Positions 43,720 through 50,263 of a stretch of DNA of 50,263 bases are shown one piece after another. The notes below the pieces were generated by a model. That model was given only the letters and a program-made list of their open reading frames with translations. It did no database searches and was not told the origin of the DNA. Source of the DNA: an uncultured Acidobacteriia bacterium (GTDB lineage: Bacteria > Acidobacteriota > Terriglobia > Bryobacterales > Bryobacteraceae); contig CAIYHG010000179.1 of the NCBI GenBank assembly GCA_903925975.1, forward strand, positions 1 through 50,263, written 5' to 3'. How positions within the stretch are numbered: position 1 is the stretch's first letter; every line of letters begins with the position of its first letter. The translations under genes were made by a program, and so were the position numbers.

Positions 43720-44691
43720 CTAGAACTGCCAGACGAAAGCGGGGAAGCGGTGCAGCACTTCGAACCCTACGCTGTAATACAACTCCACGGCGTTGCGGTT
43801 GGCCGACGTTACCGTCAGGCTGGCGGCCTCGCAATCGATCCGCCGCAGCGCGGCCAGGGATTGCCGCAGCAGTTCGTAGCCGACGCCTTTCCCGCGCACC
43901 GATGGAGAGACGCAGATTTGCGTGATGTGCCCGGTACGCGGGCCCACCAGACTCGCCAGCGAGACGCCGCACAAGCGGCCGTTCCAGGCTTCGAACGCGG
44001 AAAAAGAGGCCGGGCGGAAGAAGGCGCCGCAGCCGGGGTACTGCACGATGTTGCGCAGAAACCGCGCCGCGCCGGCGGGGCTGCGGTATTGGTCGTTGAT
44101 CAGGCCATCGATATGCCCGTCATAGGCTTCGGAGATGAGTTGCGCCGCCGCGGGCTGATGCAGATCGCTCCAGCCCTCGACGAAGACCGGGCGCCGCAAT
44201 GCGGCCTCCCCCAGATTGGTTCGAGACAGGTCCGCGCGCAGAAACTCGCGGTCAAACCGGGTGAGCTTATCGGCTAGGGGCATGGAACGCGCTGGGTCTA
44301 ACGCCAGAGTCATAATCTGCGACTCCACGCGCCGGATCGCGCCGCTGGCCGTGATCTGCTCGAGCGCCCAGGAAAGGAGCGCGTCCTCGCGCTCGGGGGT
44401 GCGGAAAGCGCTCCGTACGAACATGTCGCCGATGAGCGCCTTATCGTCCTCCAGGATGAAATAGCAGTAGCCGACCACCTTGCCGCGATCGACCACCGCC
44501 GCGCCGTTGAGCGCGCGCATTTCGACAAAGCGCTGCACGAGCTCCGCCGACTTGGCGAAATCCCAATCGAGCTCGTCGCGCCAGAACACGGTTTCCTCGG
44601 CAAGCACTTCATCGAGTTCGCGCACGGGAAGCAGACGGAGATCGATGATTTCGGGCGACGGGAGGAGTTCCGGGTGAAGGCGCGCTGCCAT
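43720..44691 (-). CDS. Tandem-domain GNAT-family N-acetyltransferase
   Basis: 323 residues. Two GNAT-like halves are seen. The N-terminal half (AAVVDRGKVVGYCYFILEDD, then IGDMFVRSAFR) seems degenerate. The C-terminal half has a proper acetyl-CoA loop: GHITQICVSPSVRGKGVGYE, then LTVTSANRNAVELYYSVGF. The protein is about twice the length of a single GNAT. The substrate is unknown. It is convergent with the peptide transporter and lies beside the flagellar genes, but a link to either is not evident. Confidence 0.85.
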   Translation of the reverse strand: MAARLHPELLPSPEIIDLRLLPVRELDEVLAEETVFWRDELDWDFAKSAELVQRFVEMRALNGAAVVDRGKVVGYCYFILEDDKALIGDMFVRSAFRTPEREDALLSWALEQITASGAIRRVESQIMTLALDPARSMPLADKLTRFDREFLRADLSRTNLGEAALRRPVFVEGWSDLHQPAAAQLISEAYDGHIDGLINDQYRSPAGAARFLRNIVQYPGCGAFFRPASFSAFEAWNGRLCGVSLASLVGPRTGHITQICVSPSVRGKGVGYELLRQSLAALRRIDCEAASLTVTSANRNAVELYYSVGFEVLHRFPAFVWQF

Positions 44692-44909
44692 GCGCCTGCT
44701 ATTTTAGCGCGGCTTTGCGCCTGCCCATGCGGCGAATGGCTTCGTCGCGCTTATTGCCGGGGCGGGGCGGCCCGCCCGGCCACACAGGCAAGCATTGCAA
44801 CGGCCAAGAGGCAGCGGAAGCGCCACCTGCGGCACGCGCAGGTGATAGCGCCAGATTCCGGCGGGTAAGGTTTTGCGAGGTGCGGTATCTCGAAATCCGG
44901 CGCCGAAGG

Positions 44910-45095
44910 TCACCCGGCGCTCTTCGTGCTCGGCTGGCGCGGAGGGCGTTCGGCTGCGCTTCGTGAAAGGTAGACAAGCGCCTGGCGAGCCAGTTCGGGG
45001 ATGCTCGGATCGGGATGCCGGAGGAGGAGGAGGAGCATCCGGATCCAACTCAATTCCCGGGGCTCGACTCCGATGACGGAGACCGTTTTCGCCAT
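44910..45095 (-). CDS. Small protein of unknown function
   Basis: 61 residues, MAKTVSVIGVEPRELSWIRM followed by LLLLLRHPDPSIPELARQAL and VYLSRSAAERP. The first 50 residues look like a genuine amphipathic helical protein and the leucine-rich part may be a small helical bundle. I recognise no family. It is transcribed away from flaG, and the intervening 190 bp hold a candidate promoter. Confidence is limited by short length. Confidence 0.5.
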   Translation of the reverse strand: MAKTVSVIGVEPRELSWIRMLLLLLRHPDPSIPELARQALVYLSRSAAERPPRQPSTKSAG

Positions 45096-45213
45096 GAAGT
45101 TCTTTCAGCTATCTTTTCGGCCGGGCCCGGCCGGGAACGCGGGGGGGAAGGTGTTTCTTAGCACACTCGGCGCTGTCGGGCGCGCCCTTGCGATTTCGAA
45201 CCATCGTCCGGCT

Positions 45214-45221
45214 GCCGATAT
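45214..45221 (+). promoter_or_regulatory. Possible FliA (sigma-28) -10 box before flaG
   Basis: GCCGATAT at 45214-45221 matches the flagellar -10 consensus GCCGATAA at seven of eight and sits 65 bp before flaG. The TAAA-type -35 element is not visible, so this is only a candidate. Confidence 0.3.
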
Positions 45222-45285
45222 AGCTAATGAGGCACTCCGGCAGAAGCGCCGGCATCGGGGCGAGTGGTTTCGCCCGGAGGACGTT

Positions 45286-45555
45286 ATGGATATCGCGGCG
45301 GTAAATCGAAACTTGGCCGCGCCTGTAGCCGCACCGGCGGTTCCGGCGGACAGGGCGGCGGAGAACCGGGAGATTGTGCAGGCAGTGAAGGCCGTAAATG
45401 CGGCCGAATTGCTGGGCAAGGATAGCGAGCTGGTCTTTCAGCGCGACCCGCGCACGCAGAAGATCGTGATCCGGGTGATGCGGCGGGGCACGGACGAAGT
45501 GCTCTCGCAGACGCCCCCGGAGTACGTTCTGCGGCTGGCCGAAAGCCTGAAATAG
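45286..45555 (+). CDS. flaG: FlaG-family flagellar protein
   Basis: 89 residues from the ATG at 45286, five bases after GGAGG; the frame is open further upstream but has no better start. The C-terminal half follows the FlaG pattern: ELVFQRDPRTQKIVIRVMRR then GTDEVLSQTPPEYVLRLAES. FlaG-family proteins influence filament length in characterised flagella. It is followed by fliS after 52 bp in the same direction. No flagellin or fliD gene is present in the window, so the cluster is partial. Confidence 0.85.
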   Translation: MDIAAVNRNLAAPVAAPAVPADRAAENREIVQAVKAVNAAELLGKDSELVFQRDPRTQKIVIRVMRRGTDEVLSQTPPEYVLRLAESLK

Positions 45556-45607
45556 GGTCTGCGGAAACGCGCGCCCGCGCCGATAAGCATTGCTTGGGGG
45601 AAGTGAC

Positions 45608-46072
45608 ATGTACGGTAGCGCTGCTGACGCATATCTGGAATGCTCGGTCCTGGCGGCCGATCCTTTGGAGTTGGTCCGCCTCCTGTACCGGGCGGCGCTC
45701 GACGCGATTTCCGACGCGCGCCGCTGTCTGGCGGCGGGAGACATCGCAGGCCGGGGCCGCGCCATCAACAAGGCGACGGAGGTGGTAATCGAACTCGCTT
45801 CGTCGCTCGATAGAGAGCGCGGCGGGGATATCGCGCTCCGCTTGGCGCGCCTTTATGAGTACGCTGGAAACAGGCTCCTCGAAGCCCACCTGCAGCAATC
45901 TGACGCGCTGCTGGCCGAAGTAGCCGAGGTACTCGCGGTGCTGGCGCAAGCCTGGGCCGAAATCGCCAAACCCGCGCAATCGAGGCCCCAAGCCGAACAG
46001 CCCCCCGTGTGGGCGCAACAGCCCCCCGCGGAAGCCGCGGAAGCTTACTCGTCGCACGCCTGGAGCTTCTAG
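45608..46072 (+). CDS. fliS: Flagellar export chaperone FliS
   Basis: 154 residues from the ATG at 45608 (MYGSAADAYLECSVLAADPL), with GGGGGAAGTGAC upstream. The core matches FliS: ELVRLLYRAALDAISDARRC, then INKATEVVIELASSLDRERG. FliS binds flagellin in the cytosol and keeps it export-ready. A proline-rich tail (PAQSRPQAEQPP and more) of about 30 residues extends past the usual length. It follows flaG. Confidence 0.88.
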   Translation: MYGSAADAYLECSVLAADPLELVRLLYRAALDAISDARRCLAAGDIAGRGRAINKATEVVIELASSLDRERGGDIALRLARLYEYAGNRLLEAHLQQSDALLAEVAEVLAVLAQAWAEIAKPAQSRPQAEQPPVWAQQPPAEAAEAYSSHAWSF

Positions 46073-46259
46073 CCGACTCTGTTTGGAGCGGGTGTTTGCG
46101 TCTTCGGTCCCCCGTAGAGGGTGGCCCGGCCGGAGCCTGTCCGGGCCTTCGGCGCCAGCCGAATCGAGAGACCGGCAGACACCGAAGCAGACCTTTTTCA
46201 CCGCAATGGACAACGGCGAGCGCAGAGGCGACAATCGACCCAGGGAGTGAATTACGAGA

Positions 46260-47519
46260 ATGGCAAGGCTTCTGGTTTGTGCGTCCGGCGTTGTCCTGCT
46301 TTCCCTTGCTGCCTACCCAGCCGACTGGCCTCAGTGGCGCGGACCGCAGCGGAACGGCGTTTCCTCCGAAACCGGTCTGCTGAAGGAATGGCCCAAGGAA
46401 GGCCCGCGGTTGGTTTGGCAGGCCAAGGAGATCGGCGACGGCTACGCGACTCCCGCCGTGGTGGGGAATCGTCTCTATATTATGAGCAGCCGGGGCCTGG
46501 ACAGCGAGGTCGTGCAGGCACTCTCCACCGAAACTGGCGCGCAGGTCTGGGCCACCAAGATCGGGAAAGTGGGAAATCCGGACCAGATGCCCGCGTTCCC
46601 CACCGCACGGTCGACGCCAAGCATCGACGGCGATCTGATGTATGCGCTAGGCTCCGATGGCGACCTGGCGTGCCTGGAGACCGCCAGCGGCAAGATTCGA
46701 TGGCAGAAGAGCCTGCGCGCAGATTTCGGCGGGCATCCCGGGAAGTGGGCTTACGCGGAGTCGCCGCTGGTAGACGGGGACTTGGTGGTGGTGACCCCGG
46801 GCGGCGCCGATGCGACCATCGTGGCGCTGAACAAGAAGACCGGCGCGACCATCTGGAAATCGGCCGTGCCGGGCGGCGATGACGCAGCCTACGCATCGGC
46901 CATCGTCGTGGAGGCCGCCGGCCGCAAGCAGTACGTGCAGTTTCTGGCGAAGGGCGTGGCCGGGGTGGACGCAAAGACGGGCCAGTTCCTGTGGCGCTAC
47001 GATGTGACGGGCAGAGGCAACACCAACATACTTTCAGCCGTCACCAGCGGCGGGTACGTCTACACGTCGCAGAACCCGAACCCCGGCGCACTGCTCCGCC
47101 TGGCGGCGAAGGACCAGGGCGTGGCAGCGGAGGAAGTCTACCTCCAGCGGGGCCAGCCAAGCAGCAAGGCCGGCGGTTCGGTGGTGGTTGGCGGGGTCCA
47201 CTATGGCACGGGGCCTGAGGGGCTGGTGGCAGTGGATTGGCTAACCGGTAAGCCGTATTGGCAGGAGGCCGGCACGGGCGGCGGTGCGATTATCGACGCG
47301 GAGAGCCGGCTGTATCTCCACGCCGAGGATGGCTCGGTCATCCTGGCGGAGGCGACGCCGGAAGCTTATCGGGAGAAGGGACGCTTCATGCCGCCAGACC
47401 GGCCGAAACGCACCAGGGCCGCCAATGAGAAGGCCTGGGCGCACCCGGTGGTCGCCAACGGGCGCCTCTATATTCGCGAACTCGATTCGCTCTGGTGTTA
47501 CGACATTAGCGGCAAGTAA
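46260..47519 (+). CDS. Secreted PQQ-type beta-propeller protein
   Basis: 419 residues with a signal peptide (LLVCASGVVLLSLAAYPA). The mature start DWPQWRGPQRNG is the well-known beginning of this acidobacterial and planctomycete family. The rest is a series of blades of about 45 residues with the PQQ-like Trp motif: LYIMSSRGLDSEVVQALSTE, CLETASGKIRWQKSLRADFG, IVALNKKTGATIWKSAVPGG and VDAKTGQFLWRYDV. No catalytic PQQ-dehydrogenase residues were assigned, so it may be a scaffold, BamB-like or lectin-like protein. Sits alone after fliS. Confidence 0.85.
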   Translation: MARLLVCASGVVLLSLAAYPADWPQWRGPQRNGVSSETGLLKEWPKEGPRLVWQAKEIGDGYATPAVVGNRLYIMSSRGLDSEVVQALSTETGAQVWATKIGKVGNPDQMPAFPTARSTPSIDGDLMYALGSDGDLACLETASGKIRWQKSLRADFGGHPGKWAYAESPLVDGDLVVVTPGGADATIVALNKKTGATIWKSAVPGGDDAAYASAIVVEAAGRKQYVQFLAKGVAGVDAKTGQFLWRYDVTGRGNTNILSAVTSGGYVYTSQNPNPGALLRLAAKDQGVAAEEVYLQRGQPSSKAGGSVVVGGVHYGTGPEGLVAVDWLTGKPYWQEAGTGGGAIIDAESRLYLHAEDGSVILAEATPEAYREKGRFMPPDRPKRTRAANEKAWAHPVVANGRLYIRELDSLWCYDISGK

Positions 47520-47593
47520 CCGGGACGGATTCTCTCGCTTTGTTCTTTCGGGTATTCGAGGCAGGAGCGGAATCGCCTCAAGGCGCGCCGCTC

Positions 47594-48445
47594 CTACTTG
47601 CGCTCTGCGGTCTCCGCCACGAGCCAGAAGGGTTGCAGCAATTGGCCGACTAAGCCGCTCTCGGTCGGTTCGGAAATCCCATACGCCGCGGGCCAATTCG
47701 CCCGGTCCAGACGGAACGTGCCAAAGAGGTGGTCCACCCAGGGCCACATGGGCGCATAGTTCTGATTGCGATGCGACGGACCGGCGTTGTTGTGATGCCA
47801 GTGATGGAACGCGGGGGTGGCGATGACGTGCTCGAGCCAGCCGAACCGGAAGCGCAGATTCGCGTGGATCACGTAGCCCCACAGGCTTCCCGCGAGCGCA
47901 ACCAATACCGGGGCCCAGTCGATCCCGCCGCCGCCCGTCCGCGCCAGGCCCACAACGTACAGAGGAACGTAGCCGCAGAGCCGGACAAAGAGCAGATCGA
48001 CGGGGTGGGCGCGCGTATTCACCAGCCAATCCATGCTGGTAGGGCTGTGGTGAATGGCATGAAATCGCCATAGCCAGGGGCTTTCGTGCATCCATCGATG
48101 CCCCCAATAGAATCCGATCTCGGCGACGAGCAGCGAGAGGGCGAATCGCATCCAGAGCGCAAGGCTGGCCGCTGCCAGATTCCAGCGCGAGATTCCCGCG
48201 TACTGCAGGCCAAACGCCAGCGCGGCAATCGGCAGCGCCAGAAGGCGGTTGGGCAGTAGGCAGCTGAGGAAGTAATAGCCGGTATCGGTCAGAAACCCAT
48301 CGCGCAGCGCCTTTTGCGGCCGCAGGGCAAAGAGCCTTTCGAGCGGGACGAACAGGATCGCCAGCAGGATCAGGCCGTTGGCGAATTTGAAAGCATCAAA
48401 CGCGAAAGGCCAGAGCTGAGCGCGAAGGGATAGAAGCGTCGCCAT
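47594..48445 (-). CDS. Sterol desaturase/fatty-acid hydroxylase family membrane protein
   Basis: 283 residues with five or so membrane segments. The eight-histidine di-iron motifs are complete: HRWMH at 116-120, HAIHH at 129-133 and HHWHH at 214-218. Such enzymes insert oxygen or double bonds into lipids. The substrate is unknown. It starts at the ATG at 48445 (MATLLSLRAQLWPF). Convergent with the PQQ-propeller gene. Confidence 0.9.
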   Translation of the reverse strand: MATLLSLRAQLWPFAFDAFKFANGLILLAILFVPLERLFALRPQKALRDGFLTDTGYYFLSCLLPNRLLALPIAALAFGLQYAGISRWNLAAASLALWMRFALSLLVAEIGFYWGHRWMHESPWLWRFHAIHHSPTSMDWLVNTRAHPVDLLFVRLCGYVPLYVVGLARTGGGGIDWAPVLVALAGSLWGYVIHANLRFRFGWLEHVIATPAFHHWHHNNAGPSHRNQNYAPMWPWVDHLFGTFRLDRANWPAAYGISEPTESGLVGQLLQPFWLVAETAERK

Positions 48446-48487
48446 GGCAATTCTTTGGGCGCGCGGCGTCGGCCGGGGCGTGCCGCG

Positions 48488-49231
48488 TCAGTTCCGGTCG
48501 CTGCGGCGCACCACTTGCATCACCCGGCGTCTCTTCAGCCCAAATCCGAGCGCCAAAAACCCGGTTGCCACCAGCCACACGGCCGCTGGTTCAGGAACAG
48601 GCCCGGTTAGGTTGACTCCGTCGAGCGCCACCATCGGCGGGTCGCCGCTCCCTATCGAGAAGAACCTCAGAACCTCGCTCGCATTCTGCGCGGTGAAACT
48701 CATGGTTTCCCAGCGCCAGGGTGAGATCGACGGAACTGAGCCGTTGGCGAACATCATCGAAGACAACTGCGGCGCGCTGCTTCCGAGCGTGACCTGCCAG
48801 CGTCCGCTCACCGGGCCGGGAATAGTGACGAAAGGCTCGGTGTCCTGCGCGAGGGCCTGATAGAAACTGAGTTGGTAGGAAGCGCCAGGAGTGAGTCCGT
48901 TGATTGTCTGAGTGATGGGCGAGTTCATGTAGTCGCCATCCGACAGCACGAAGTTGCCGCCGTCCGGGCTATATTGCGGAAACGGTCCGGCAAGCCCGAC
49001 GTTCGGCGGGAAGAGCAGGCCGAGCGTGTACCAGCTTGGCAGCACCAGCGCCTCGCCGATGTTCGAGTTGCTCCAGTTCGATACGCCGGCGGTGAGAAAC
49101 TGGCTGGTGACCGTCGCGGTGGCAATTTCGAACGAGCCGTTTGCCACGAGATTGGCGGAGGCCGGACTGGCCAGCGCAAAGAGCGCCAGCAGAAATGCAA
49201 AAGTCGTCGTCAGCCGAACTCTGAGTTTCAT
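48488..49231 (-). CDS. PEP-CTERM sorting-domain protein
   Basis: 247 residues from the ATG at 49231. A signal peptide (TTFAFLLALFALASPASA) is followed by NLVANGSFEIATATVTSQFL, and the C-terminus has VPEPAAVWLVATGFLALGFG then KRRRVMQ: the VPEP motif, a membrane helix and a basic tail. Exosortase EpsH/XrtA-type enzymes cleave this tail to place the protein at the cell surface. The middle part resembles carbohydrate-binding or choice-of-anchor domains. No exosortase is in the window. It is 42 bp from the desaturase gene, same strand. Confidence 0.88.
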   Translation of the reverse strand: MKLRVRLTTTFAFLLALFALASPASANLVANGSFEIATATVTSQFLTAGVSNWSNSNIGEALVLPSWYTLGLLFPPNVGLAGPFPQYSPDGGNFVLSDGDYMNSPITQTINGLTPGASYQLSFYQALAQDTEPFVTIPGPVSGRWQVTLGSSAPQLSSMMFANGSVPSISPWRWETMSFTAQNASEVLRFFSIGSGDPPMVALDGVNLTGPVPEPAAVWLVATGFLALGFGLKRRRVMQVVRRSDRN

Positions 49232-49578
49232 TGTTCGTATGAGATGCCCATGGCACTGGCCGGATGCAGGCGCTACGAACGGTACATCGATTCGAGTGCT
49301 CCACGTGTTCGAAACCGCACAGACGAAGACCAGACGAGGCGTTTCTCTACGCCTGACCGCCGTCGAATTTCGCCGCGCTCCCGACGCAGGGAAGGCGGAC
49401 CGAACCGTATAGCGGCTGATCGCCGGGTAGAACCCTGAGAGCGGCCGCGTTCTCGATGAGGTCGCACACGCGGAAATCCACCAGTTCGCCTTCCGCAATC
49501 GCCGTTCCTGGTGGTCAGAACCAGCGGTCATTTGATGCCCCAAGACCGCAGACAACGGTATCGGGGCCTTGTCGTAAC
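49232..49578. other. 347-bp intergenic region without a recognisable gene
   Basis: Between the PEP-CTERM gene and the divergent methyltransferase gene. I see no coding pattern, repeat or clear promoter in it; the open frames present are short or antisense extensions of neighbours. Confidence 0.4.
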
Positions 49579-50262
49579 ATGGTTGCTACGGTGCCGGTCA
49601 ACAATCCTATCAAGACACTCGCTGCGAGACTCGGCGTGGGCATTTTCAAGATTCGGGGCCGCTACGCCCAGGACGGCCTTTTCACTGTTCACAGTGACCT
49701 ATTTCGCTCCGATCCGGCATTCCGGGCGGCTTACGAACGCGGAATCCAGGCAAGTCACGGCGTGGACCCGGCGTTTGAATGGCGCGTGCATATTGCCCTT
49801 TGGGCCGCACGAACCGCGCTGCGGGTCGATGGCGATTTTGTGGAATGTGGCGTGAATGCGGGCTTCATCAGCTCCGCCATCCTGGAGAAGTTGCGCTGGA
49901 ACACCGTCGGTAGACGGTTCTATCTGATCGATACCTTTGCCGGTCCCGTTCTGACGCAGTATTCGGATCGGGAGGTTCGGAGCGGCAGGCTTACGCTTGC
50001 GAGGCAGACACTGGAAGCCGGAGCGTACGTGACCGATATGGATCGGATTCGTGCGAACTTTGCGCCGTGGCCCAACGCGATAGTCGTACAAGGCGCAATC
50101 CCTGAAATTCTCGCAAGAACCGATTTTGATCCTATGAGAGCGCTGCAGCGGGCTGCCGCCGGTAAACTGGCGAAGCAGCCAAATCTAGGAGGTGCTGCAG
50201 CGCTATGCGACAGTTTATCGGATGTGATCAGCACAAGGAATACTCGGTTTTCGTTGCCATGA
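49579..50262 (+). pseudogene. SAM-dependent methyltransferase (TylF-like) gene truncated by an IS110-family element
   Basis: From the ATG at 49579 the frame has a class I methyltransferase motif, GDFVECGVNAGFISSAILEK at about 85-104, then FYLIDTFAGP at 114-123. This order is that of TylF/macrocin O-methyltransferase-like proteins. Up to PNAIVVQGAIPEILA (residue 180, about 50116) it looks intact. After that the frame no longer resembles the family; it reads into DFDPMRALQRAAAGKL and ends at a stop at 50260-50262, inside the transposase gene. The family's usual LDMN...PRLVPGG segment is missing. The product would lack its C-terminal third. Confidence 0.7.
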
Positions 50263-50263
50263 A
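50205..50263 (+). CDS. IS110-family transposase, N-terminus only (cut by window edge)
   Basis: The first 19 codons are visible: MRQFIGCDQHKEYSVFVAM, followed by the edge. The ATG at 50205 has AGGAGG 11 bases upstream. FIGCDQHKEYS is the opening of IS110 transposases, with the first Asp of the DEDD catalytic set. IS110 elements lack long inverted repeats and use an element-encoded guide RNA; only about 90 bp of possible noncoding left end is present here. Identification is by the N-terminal motif only. Confidence 0.7.
   Translation, partial: MRQFIGCDQHKEYSVFVAM

Noticed and set aside
44699..44977. Minus-strand open frame just upstream of the tandem GNAT gene
   Set aside because: Arg-rich with no family pattern and it overlaps the better small-gene candidate at 44910-45095 in another frame.

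Overview
This is a GC-rich window (roughly 60% GC or more by eye) that reads like an Acidobacteriota chromosome, most likely of the Solibacter/Bryobacter type. The hints are an acidobacterial-type VWFA protein, paired ThuA-domain proteins, a DWPQWRGP-type PQQ-propeller protein, a PEP-CTERM protein and short GC-rich hairpin repeats. This placement is inference; no rRNA or tRNA gene was seen. Most of the window is ordinary housekeeping sequence with a few accessory patches.

Layout. 0-7.6 kb (minus strand): typA (cut by the left edge), glnE, etfA-etfB and fabI. 7.7-8.2 kb: the decayed 3' half of an IS4-type insertion sequence. 8.2-10.7 kb: an ECF sigma factor, its zinc-finger anti-sigma factor and a secreted unknown. 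10.9-12.8 kb: two tandem secreted ThuA proteins. 12.8-16.3 kb: a minus-strand run of zinc-ribbon protein, rluD, VWFA protein, rimI, DUF465 protein and Smr protein. 16.4-20.9 kb (plus strand): uvrA coupled through ATGA overlaps to a DHS-like gene and a CPBP protease. 21.1-22.7 kb: mtnA and a thioredoxin-like gene. 22.8-24.7 kb: selB. 24.7-25.5 kb: the 5' half of an IS4-type element that has truncated a peptide-deformylase paralogue. 25.6-28.2 kb: a second CPBP protease, a BamE-like secreted protein and pfkA.

28.2-29.6 kb: a higBA toxin-antitoxin module between two ~196-bp direct repeats, near GAACGAACCCAA motifs. 29.6-32.6 kb: a membrane protein, lysC and cmk (overlapping by TTGA) and a divergent zincin. 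33.1-38.0 kb: a complete tolC-emrA-emrB efflux operon followed by a cytidylate-kinase-like gene. 38.1-43.7 kb: a holin-like membrane protein with a clear promoter, speA, a Tat-exported aldo/keto reductase and a POT peptide transporter. 43.7-46.1 kb: a double GNAT protein, a small unknown, and flaG-fliS. 46.3-49.2 kb: a PQQ propeller, a sterol-desaturase-family enzyme and a PEP-CTERM protein. At the right edge a SAM methyltransferase gene is cut by the start of an IS110-family transposase.

The most distinctive observations are: two halves of one IS4 family whose outer ends form matching inverted repeats; an etfAB pair that has lost the usual ETF-alpha FAD-binding segment; the repeat-flanked higBA island; the uvrA/DHS-like/protease coupling; and a dispersed repeat family with GTGGGGC...GCCCCAC ends. 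I found no CRISPR array and no clearly new multi-gene defence system.
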